Source: Undibacterium pigrum
Lineage (GTDB): Bacteria; Pseudomonadota; Gammaproteobacteria; Burkholderiales; Burkholderiaceae_D
NCBI RefSeq assembly: GCF_003201815.1
Contig: NZ_QJKB01000001.1
Coordinates: forward strand, 682,001-746,000
Length of the DNA: 64,000 nt
Direction: 5' to 3'
In this document: one piece after another, positions 57,564 to 64,000 of the stretch
How positions within the stretch are numbered: the stretch's first letter is position 1
Layout: each line of letters opens with the position of its first letter
Position numbers and translations under genes: made by a program
The notes under the pieces: model-generated
The model's input: the letters and a program-made list of their open reading frames with translations, nothing else
Database searches by the model: none
Told to the model about the DNA's origin: nothing

Positions 57564-59969
57564 ATGAGCGAATGCACTTCAAAGGGATGTGGCTGCACGA
57601 CTGAGTCGATCATCCAACCCATAGCATCAACCTCGCTGGCAAGCGGATCGGCTCAAACAAGTTACCGGATTGAGAACATGGATTGTCCGACCGAAGAGGC
57701 GCTGATCCGAAACAAACTGGCTACCCTTGCGGGAGTGGTTGGTCTTGAATTCAACTTGATGCAGCGTACCTTGGTCATTCAGCACGACCTGCCTTCGTTG
57801 TCTCCCGTTGAACAGGCACTAACTGCCATCGGCATGCAAGCGGTGCGCATGGACGGTGCATCGGTCGGACAGACAACCAAGTTGTCTATTGCCAAGATGG
57901 ATTGCCCGACCGAAGAGACGTTGATCCGCAACAAAATAGGCTCGCTCGCCGGGGTCTCTGGACTGGACTTCAACCTGATGCAACGCACTTTGTCTGTGCA
58001 CCATACTGACCAGGTTCTGCCAGACGTACTTGTAGCTCTGCAAGCGCTTGGATTCGAGGCTCAGGTGATGGACACTGTAGAGGCCGCATCGCCATCCGCT
58101 TCCCCTGTGACAACGAGGACTAACTGGTGGCCGCTGGGCGTTTCCTTGGTCACGGCATCGGCGGCTGAGGCAGTCTACTGGCTTAACAACGGCAATCATT
58201 GGTCGGTCGTTGCTCTGGCGCTCGTCGCAGTCTTCACGGGTGGCCTCTCCACCTACAAGAAGGGGTGGATCGCGCTCAAGAACCGTAATCTGAACATGAA
58301 CGCCCTGATGTCAATTGCGGTCACGGGTGCCATGTTGATCGGACATTGGCCTGAAGCAGCGATGGTCATGGTGCTATTCGCGCTAGCCGAGGTGATCGAA
58401 GCCAAATCGCTGGATCGCGCCCGCAACGCCATTCGTGGCCTGCTCGATCTGACGCCGGAACTGGCAACGGTGCAACAGGCTGACGGCACATGGCGCGAGA
58501 CGAGTGCCAAGCAAATCGCCATTGGCAGCCGCGTCCGGGTAAAACCGGGAGAGAGGATTGCTCTTGATGGAGAGGTGCTGGAAGGTCGCTCTACCATCAA
58601 TCAAGCCCCGATCACGGGCGAAAGCCTACCGGTAGAGAAATCCCCTGGTGATCCGGTGTTCGCAGGCACGATTAACGAATCGGGTTCGTTCGAGTACCGC
58701 GTCACCGCCGTTGCCAGCAATTCCACACTGGCCCGTATCATTCATGCGGTAGAGGCAGCGCAGGGGAGCCGTGCACCGACCCAACGGTTTGTTGATCAGT
58801 TCGCTCTCTGGTATACGCCTATCGTCTTCAGTGTTGCGGTCGCTGTCGCGTTGGTACCACCGCTGTTTATGGGGGCAGCCTGGCTAGACTGGATTTACCG
58901 TGCACTGGTTCTTCTGGTGGTCGCTTGCCCGTGCGCACTGGTGATTTCTACGCCGGTCAGCATCGTCAGCGGCTTAGCAGCTGCCGCCCGCCACGGCATT
59001 CTCATCAAGGGTGGCGTGTATCTGGAAGAAGGCCGCAAGTTGCGCTGGCTGGCTCTGGACAAGACCGGCACAATCACGCACGGCAAGCCTGCGCAGACCG
59101 ATTTTGTTGCTTGGGGCAATGTACTTGCTTCGGACAGCCGCAGCATCGCTGCCAGTCTGGCGGCCCGCTCCGACCACCCAGTATCCAGAGCGGTGGCATT
59201 GGCGGCGCAGACTGATGCGATTGCCCTACGTGACGTGGCTGAGTTCAGCGCTCTGCCTGGTCGGGGTGTGCAAGGCCAAATCAACGGCGAGATCTACCAT
59301 CTGGGCAACCACAGGATGCTCGAAGAGCTTGGGCAGTGCACGCCAGAACTGGAACAGCGTATCGCTGCACTGGAAACCGCAGGTAAGACCGTCGTGATGT
59401 TGGTAGGCGCAAATGGGGTGCAAGCATTATTCGCCGTAGCGGACACCATCAAGGACAGCAGCAGGAACGCCATCGCCGAGCTGCATGCACTGGGCATCAA
59501 AACCATGATGCTGACCGGCGACAATCCCCATACGGCACAAGCCATTGCCGCACAAGCCGGAATCGACCGTGCACAAGGCAACTTGCTGCCAGACGACAAA
59601 CTGCGGGAAGTGGAGCAACTTGCACAAAGCGGCAAGGTTGGCATGGTCGGTGATGGTATCAACGATGCCCCAGCCTTGGCACGTGCGGACATTGGCTTTG
59701 CGATGGGAGCGGCTGGCACAGATACCGCCATCGAAACAGCTGACGTAGCCTTGATGGACGATGATCTGAGAAAGATTCCGACGTTCGTGCGCCTTTCGCG
59801 TGCGACAGCGCAGGTGCTGATGCAAAACATCGTGCTGGCTCTTGGCATCAAGGCAGTGTTTCTTGTGCTGACTTTCACGGGACACGCGACCATGTGGATG
59901 GCCGTGTTCGCGGACATGGGAGCCAGCCTGCTCGTTGTCGGCAACGGTTTGAGGCTGTTGCGTCGATGA
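57564..59969 (+). CDS. pbrA: PbrA-type Pb/Cd/Zn-exporting P-type ATPase
   Basis: 801 aa with AGGAG 7 bases before the ATG. A Cys-rich start (MSECTSKGCGCT) precedes two HMA-like domains whose metal motif is MDCPTEE (DCPTEE at 40-45 and 113-118), the form found in divalent-metal pumps. The core has TGESLPVEKSPGD, the CPCALVIS transmembrane site, DKTGTITHGKP and [20 protein letters not shown]. It exports Pb(II), Cd(II) and probably Zn(II) from the cytosol. It overlaps the next gene by 4 bases (ATGA). Confidence 0.93.
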   Translation: MSECTSKGCGCTTESIIQPIASTSLASGSAQTSYRIENMDCPTEEALIRNKLATLAGVVGLEFNLMQRTLVIQHDLPSLSPVEQALTAIGMQAVRMDGASVGQTTKLSIAKMDCPTEETLIRNKIGSLAGVSGLDFNLMQRTLSVHHTDQVLPDVLVALQALGFEAQVMDTVEAASPSASPVTTRTNWWPLGVSLVTASAAEAVYWLNNGNHWSVVALALVAVFTGGLSTYKKGWIALKNRNLNMNALMSIAVTGAMLIGHWPEAAMVMVLFALAEVIEAKSLDRARNAIRGLLDLTPELATVQQADGTWRETSAKQIAIGSRVRVKPGERIALDGEVLEGRSTINQAPITGESLPVEKSPGDPVFAGTINESGSFEYRVTAVASNSTLARIIHAVEAAQGSRAPTQRFVDQFALWYTPIVFSVAVAVALVPPLFMGAAWLDWIYRALVLLVVACPCALVISTPVSIVSGLAAAARHGILIKGGVYLEEGRKLRWLALDKTGTITHGKPAQTDFVAWGNVLASDSRSIAASLAARSDHPVSRAVALAAQTDAIALRDVAEFSALPGRGVQGQINGEIYHLGNHRMLEELGQCTPELEQRIAALETAGKTVVMLVGANGVQALFAVADTIKDSSRNAIAELHALGIKTMMLTGDNPHTAQAIAAQAGIDRAQGNLLPDDKLREVEQLAQSGKVGMVGDGINDAPALARADIGFAMGAAGTDTAIETADVALMDDDLRKIPTFVRLSRATAQVLMQNIVLALGIKAVFLVLTFTGHATMWMAVFADMGASLLVVGNGLRLLRR

Positions 59970-61051
59970 ACTGGACATTCTTTCTCTATGACAGGGGTGG
60001 TCTGAATATCGCACTGTTTCAAGCGATCAATACGGGCACTCCAGCCACTCTGGAACCGCTGGTGTGGTTCTTCAGCATTGTAGGCAGTTACTGGACCGCG
60101 CCGCTGATGCTGCTGGGTCTTTGGTGCTGGTTGAAGTTGGCCACTGGTACAGCGCGTGGTACGGTCATTCGAAGTCGCCTTATTGGCTTTAGCGTGGCCT
60201 TCCTACTGGCGTTACTGACCACCGCTATTTTGAAGCTGTGGCTGGACTTTCCCCGCCCACCTGCCGTCCTTGGCGACATGGTGCGCGTCATCGGGGAAAT
60301 CGAGCTTCACTACAGCCTGCCCAGCGGGCATGCCACCTATGCCGGGCTAGTGGTCGGCACGCTCTGGCCCTTGCTGAGCCGCCGTGGTCGCATCGTCTTG
60401 ACGCTATATCTTATATTGGTAGGTTGGTCGCGTATCGCTGCAGGAATGCACTTTCCTACCGATGTGCTGGCGGGATGGCTTCTTGGATTGAGCTGTACGG
60501 CACTCTCCGGATGGTCTTTGTCGCTGACCGATCCTATTCGACAATTGACTCGCCGTACATCGACTTGGGTTTGGTTCGCAGTGGCTGCCAGCGTTGTTGC
60601 AGTTGATCAACTCGCGAAACTCGCCATCACCCGCAAATTTGCTTATGGAGAACAAGTCGACATCACCCCGTTTTTCAAGCTCGTGCATGTCCTCAATCCC
60701 GGCGCAGCATTTAGCTTTCTGGCGAACGCTGGAGGTTGGCAACGTTACTTCTTTATCCTCATAGGTCTGATCGTTTCAGCCTGGCTGGGACGCATGCTAG
60801 TCCAGCAGCCCCCCCGCATCGAAGCAGTGGGCTACAGTCTGATCCTTGGTGGTGCTCTCGGTAATGTGGCGGACCGTATGCTGCGTGAGAGTGTTGTTGA
60901 CTTCCTAGACTTTCATTGGCGACACGTACACTGGCCCGCCTTCAATTTTGCTGATATAGCAATCATTTCTGGCACTGCTCTACTCGTTGTGCATATGTTG
61001 ACCCAGCACAATAGGATAGACACAGATGCAATTGAGAATTACAATCATTAA
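59966..61051 (+). CDS. pbrBC: PbrBC-type fusion: PAP2 phosphatase and lipoprotein signal peptidase
   Basis: 361 aa, ATG overlapping the pbrA stop. Residues 1-190 form a PAP2 phosphatase with KLWLDFPRP (90-98), PSGH (119-122) and SRIAAGMHFPTD (155-166). Residues about 200-345 form a signal peptidase II domain with VDQLAK, NPGAAFSFL, GGALGNVADR, VVDFLDF and FNFAD, so the Asp dyad is present. In lead resistance the PbrB half makes phosphate that traps exported Pb(II) in the periplasm; PbrC processes the lipoprotein PbrD, but no pbrD is seen here. Confidence 0.92.
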   Translation: MNWTFFLYDRGGLNIALFQAINTGTPATLEPLVWFFSIVGSYWTAPLMLLGLWCWLKLATGTARGTVIRSRLIGFSVAFLLALLTTAILKLWLDFPRPPAVLGDMVRVIGEIELHYSLPSGHATYAGLVVGTLWPLLSRRGRIVLTLYLILVGWSRIAAGMHFPTDVLAGWLLGLSCTALSGWSLSLTDPIRQLTRRTSTWVWFAVAASVVAVDQLAKLAITRKFAYGEQVDITPFFKLVHVLNPGAAFSFLANAGGWQRYFFILIGLIVSAWLGRMLVQQPPRIEAVGYSLILGGALGNVADRMLRESVVDFLDFHWRHVHWPAFNFADIAIISGTALLVVHMLTQHNRIDTDAIENYNH

Positions 61052-63023
61052 CAATAACACGCCTATGAAATTTCCCATGATACGACAAGCATACTTTCGC
61101 TGGCTGATGACTTTGCTGTTGACTATTAGTGCGTTAATCAGCGGGTCGAGCTACGCCGTTGACACCACCGAACTCAAAGCTAAGCAGATTTGGCAGCTTC
61201 TGGACTATGTCGCTGTAGATTACGGTGGTGCCGTCGCCAACGGTACGGTGCTGAAAGCATCGGAATACGCTGAAATGGAAGAATTTGTTGCTGCAGCTGA
61301 ACGTCAGCTCGGAGAAATGCCTGATCAGGATGATAGAGGTATCTTGTTACAACAAGCTATTGCACTGCGTGCCGCAGTAGCTGCTAAGACCGATCCGGTC
61401 AGCGTGGCGAAATTGGCACGTGCATTGTCTAATGCAGTGCAAAAGACATATCCGTTTCCAGTCGCGCCTACTGCTATGCCTGTCCTGACGAAGGGCGGAC
61501 AGTTGTTTCAAGCGCAATGTTCAGCCTGTCATGGTCTGCAAGGGCGCGGTGACGGCCAACTGGCCGCCTCCCTGAACCCAAAGCCAACCGCTTTGGCTGA
61601 TCACGAGCGCGCGCGCGAACGTAGTTTGTTTGCTCTTCACCAAATCATCAGTAGCGGTGTTCAAGGCACTGCTATGCGAGGTTTTGGCAACTTGTCGGAT
61701 GAAGACCGGTGGGCCCTGGCGTTTTTTGTTGGCACATTGCCTTATTCGCAAAGAGACAAGGACGAAGGGGCCAAGCTTTGGCAAACCAACAAGCCAGTTC
61801 ACGCGACGATCACCAGTCTGGAAACGTTGACGCAAACATCGGAGCATATCTTGGCAGACAAGCTGGATGAGCCCTCGGCCAAAGCGTTGATCGCCTTTTT
61901 GCGCAGTAACCCAAGCGTGCTGAGCGCCAATAGCTCGAAAGGTACAGCGATTGCCAAAGCCAAACTCAACGAAAGCGTGGCAGCATTGCTGGCTGGTGAC
62001 CGGGCGGGCGCGACGAAGTTGGCCTTGTCCGCTTACCTCGACGGCTTCGAGCCAGTTGAGCCTGCGCTTGCCACTCGCAACCGGCCGCTGTTTGAGAAGA
62101 TAGAAGCCGCTATGGTGTCCTACCGGGCCCTGATAGCCAATGGCACTCCTGCCGATGTGCAAACAGCACAACAGCGTTTGCACAGCTTGTTGGATGAAGC
62201 AGATAAAGCGCTTGCACCTTCAGATAACGATGCCTTTGCGGCATTCATTGGGGCACTGACCATTTTGCTGCGAGAAGGTTTGGAAGCCCTGCTCGTGGTT
62301 GTGGCCATGCTCGCATTTCTCAAAAAGGCAGAACGGCAGGATGTTGTGGCCTACGTGCATGCGGGTTGGATAGCTGCGCTCACTGCAGGCGGCATTACGT
62401 GGGTTGTAGCGACCTACTTGGTTGGCGTTAGCGGGGCAAGCCGGGAACTGACGGAAGGATTCTCATCACTGTTTGCTGCCGTGGTTTTGTTGGGGGTTGG
62501 CATGTGGATGCATCAGAAGAGCGTGGCTGGCCGCTGGCAGGTCTATCTCAAGGAAAAACTGTCCTCGGCACTCAACAAACGCACGGCATGGTTCTTGTTC
62601 TCTCTGGCCTTCGTTGCCGTTTATCGCGAGGTATTTGAGACAGTGCTGTTCTTTGCCGCGCTTTGGACTGAAGGAAATGGTTGGCCTTTGCTCGCTGGCT
62701 TGGGTACCGGCATTGGAATTTTAGCCTTGCTTGCTATTGTGCTGCTGCGCACCAGTACTCGCCTGCCAATTGGTCAGTTTTTCGCAGCTAGCTCACTGCT
62801 TGTGGCTGTGCTTGCCGTGATCTTGGCAGGAAAGGGTATTGCAGGACTGCAAGAAGCAGGATTGATTCATACCAGTCCTATTGCAATTCCACGCATTGAC
62901 CTTTTGGGCGTCTATCCATCGTGGCAGACACTCTCAGTACAGTTTGCTGTTTTACTCGTCGTTGTGGTGGCCTTCACGATCAATTTGCGTGCGTCGCGTC
63001 AAATGACAGAACAACAAAGTTGA
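61026..63023 (+). CDS. pbrT: PbrT-type permease: cytochrome c domain plus FTR1 domain
   Basis: 665 aa from the ATG at 61026 (AGGA 9 bases upstream), overlapping pbrBC by 26 bases; an ATG at 61065 would start closer to the signal peptide. An exported N-terminal half contains a c-type haem site CSACH (165-169). The C-terminal third is an FTR1 permease with REGLEALL and YREVFETVLF, the two metal-passage motifs, and about seven helices. In Cupriavidus PbrT is proposed to take up Pb(II). It closes the pbr operon. Confidence 0.9.
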   Translation: MQLRITIINNNTPMKFPMIRQAYFRWLMTLLLTISALISGSSYAVDTTELKAKQIWQLLDYVAVDYGGAVANGTVLKASEYAEMEEFVAAAERQLGEMPDQDDRGILLQQAIALRAAVAAKTDPVSVAKLARALSNAVQKTYPFPVAPTAMPVLTKGGQLFQAQCSACHGLQGRGDGQLAASLNPKPTALADHERARERSLFALHQIISSGVQGTAMRGFGNLSDEDRWALAFFVGTLPYSQRDKDEGAKLWQTNKPVHATITSLETLTQTSEHILADKLDEPSAKALIAFLRSNPSVLSANSSKGTAIAKAKLNESVAALLAGDRAGATKLALSAYLDGFEPVEPALATRNRPLFEKIEAAMVSYRALIANGTPADVQTAQQRLHSLLDEADKALAPSDNDAFAAFIGALTILLREGLEALLVVVAMLAFLKKAERQDVVAYVHAGWIAALTAGGITWVVATYLVGVSGASRELTEGFSSLFAAVVLLGVGMWMHQKSVAGRWQVYLKEKLSSALNKRTAWFLFSLAFVAVYREVFETVLFFAALWTEGNGWPLLAGLGTGIGILALLAIVLLRTSTRLPIGQFFAASSLLVAVLAVILAGKGIAGLQEAGLIHTSPIAIPRIDLLGVYPSWQTLSVQFAVLLVVVVAFTINLRASRQMTEQQS

Positions 63024-63026
63024 TTC

Positions 63027-63278
63027 GCAGGTGCGAGTAGCGGACTATTCGAGCGATACGATCCGCATACGGTGCCCCATATTTGCCTGATCGGCCCGGC
63101 AGGGAGACTGGAATATGCGGACGAGATGAACAGTGAGGCGAGCCCCAATTCAGTCGATATCGCAGGAACTACAAATGACGTCATTCAAGCGATAGACGAA
63201 GTTGATGCGGGAAAGCCAGTCAGCAAATCAATCACTCAGCCTTACGGCTACTCAGTAAAATACAGTACGACGGGCTGA
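63027..63278 (+). pseudogene. Thioredoxin/AhpC-like protein remnant
   Basis: The frame directly after the pbrT stop reads YDPHTVPHICLIGPAGRLEYADEMN, then VDIAGTTNDVIQAIDEVDAGKPVS and PYGYSVKY, which is the C-terminal part of thioredoxin-like/AhpC-TSA redoxin proteins. The catalytic N-terminal half is missing, and the frame has only a GTG to start from. It is in the same frame as pbrT across the stop codon. Confidence 0.6.
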
Positions 63279-63313
63279 TCACAATTCCAGATGCTTCCTC
63301 GCACCGGTTTACA

Positions 63314-63655
63314 CTAGGCAGTCCGATGACCGAGTGCGATGGAGCCTGCACCAGCAAGTGCCAGGCCTACGCCGAGATAGTCATTCCATGTCGGCGTAAC
63401 GCCGTCGACGAAATGCAACCAGCCTATGGCTGTGGCGATATAGATTGCGCCATAGGTGGCATACACACGGCCACTGGCGGCCGGATGCAGAGTCAACAAC
63501 CATACAAACGCCACCAGGCTTAGTGTCGCTGGCAGCAATAGCCAAGGCGACCCTTTACCAGTGAGCCATAACAAGGGCAGATAGCAGCCCAGCAGTTCGG
63601 CAATGGCGGTGGCAAAAAACAGGCCGAATGTGCGTGTCAGGGCGATAGTGTCCAT
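63314..63655 (-). CDS. YnfA family (UPF0060) membrane protein
   Basis: 113 aa with four membrane helices. It carries the family signatures [47 protein letters not shown] and [18 protein letters not shown]. YnfA proteins are small multidrug-resistance-like membrane proteins. Its ATG lies 1 base after the stop of the MerR gene upstream, so the two are co-translated. The MerR regulator likely controls it. Confidence 0.9.
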   Translation of the reverse strand: MDTIALTRTFGLFFATAIAELLGCYLPLLWLTGKGSPWLLLPATLSLVAFVWLLTLHPAASGRVYATYGAIYIATAIGWLHFVDGVTPTWNDYLGVGLALAGAGSIALGHRTA

Positions 63656-63656
63656 G

Positions 63657-64000
63657 TTAGAGGCGTTTCAGTTCGGTGATTGTTGTGGACAGAGTCGACG
63701 TCGCTTGTGCAGCCAAAGGCGGAGTGCAGCACCCGCCATCGGCCTTGCCCTGTGGCTCGCCTTCAAGCAAGGACAAGTCGTCAATGATGACACAATCTCT
63801 GGTCTGACCGCCCCCACACGCCTCATTACAGCTACACACAAAAGAGGCCAGACTCGCTTCGAGCTGTTTCATCTCCTCCAGCTTTGCGCGGATGTCATCG
63901 AGACGTGCCTGCGCCATGTCGCGCACCTCCAGGCAGGCGCGATCGCCATCTTCGAACAAATCCACCAATTCCCGGACTTCGTCGATAGGAAAGCCGAAAT
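63657..64000 (-). CDS. MerR family regulator, C-terminal part (cut by window edge)
   Basis: The frame is open to the right edge, so the DNA-binding domain lies outside. The visible part starts [25 protein letters not shown], a MerR dimer helix, followed by [25 protein letters not shown] and CCTPP. The many Cys residues point to a thiophilic metal. It forms a two-gene unit with ynfA. Confidence 0.85.
   Translation of the reverse strand, partial: FGFPIDEVRELVDLFEDGDRACLEVRDMAQARLDDIRAKLEEMKQLEASLASFVCSCNEACGGGQTRDCVIIDDLSLLEGEPQGKADGGCCTPPLAAQATSTLSTTITELKRL

Overview
The window looks like a chromosome segment of a betaproteobacterium, probably an Oxalobacteraceae-like genus (Undibacterium/Janthinobacterium type). 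I infer this from the gene families (TonB receptor with a tryptophan-halogenase-like partner, Cupriavidus-type pbr genes, cus/cop genes), not from a marker gene. There is no rRNA, tRNA or CRISPR array that I can support.

Layout. (1) 1-7.7 kb: a GH20 beta-N-acetylhexosaminidase cut by the left edge, divergent from a TonB-dependent receptor and a tryptophan-halogenase-like flavoprotein (an amino-sugar/chitin uptake set), then a GAF-GGDEF diguanylate cyclase. (2) 8.2-25.1 kb: an unusual four-gene minus-strand operon. In transcription order it encodes a 126-aa protein, a 1225-aa beta-rich protein, a DNase I-like (EEP fold) nuclease with its catalytic motifs, and a 3487-aa giant with LysM-like repeats. 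A convergent gene at the far end encodes a signal-peptide-bearing paralogue of the 126-aa protein. I cannot assign a function to this locus, and it is the best candidate here for an undescribed system. (3) 25.8-31.5 kb: an AT-rich island with an EamA-type protein, a KfrA-like DNA-binding protein divergent from a tyrosine recombinase, a HAD_SAK phosphatase-like protein and a PD-(D/E)XK nuclease.

(4) 31.6-49.1 kb: a large copper-resistance block on the minus strand. It holds cusCBA, a copper P-type ATPase, an isoprenylcysteine-methyltransferase-like membrane protein, DUF2933, a Met/His-rich protein behind a MerR-type promoter, an orphan FlgB-like protein, an NTF2-like protein, a CusF, a cupredoxin, a multicopper oxidase, a TolC lipoprotein, small metal-binding proteins, DUF305 and a Cys-rich copper-storage-like protein. 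(5) 49.3-56.8 kb: a mosaic, much more GC-rich segment. It has an IS3 transposase remnant, a degenerate MerR regulator, a CopZ-like chaperone, a second copper operon (copA - glutaredoxin-like - 2Fe-2S/FAD reductase - cueR) behind a textbook CueR promoter, a decayed outer-membrane efflux gene and a 3' fragment of a second cusA that starts beside four repeated motifs resembling a transposon end. (6) 56.9-63.0 kb: a lead/cadmium module with pbrR (plus a hidden 54-aa membrane ORF), divergent from pbrA, a pbrBC fusion and pbrT. (7) 63.0-64 kb: a thioredoxin-like remnant, a YnfA protein and the C-terminal part of another MerR regulator.

How it works together: regions 4-6 form a layered metal defence. 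Copper is bound or oxidised in the periplasm (multicopper oxidase, cupredoxin, CusF, DUF305), pumped from cytosol to periplasm (two CopA ATPases), and expelled across the outer membrane (CusCBA, TolC lipoprotein). Lead/cadmium is exported by PbrA and probably trapped as phosphate through PbrB. Three promoters show the long 19-20 bp spacer of MerR-family control with a clear dyad or -10, and a fourth is weaker.
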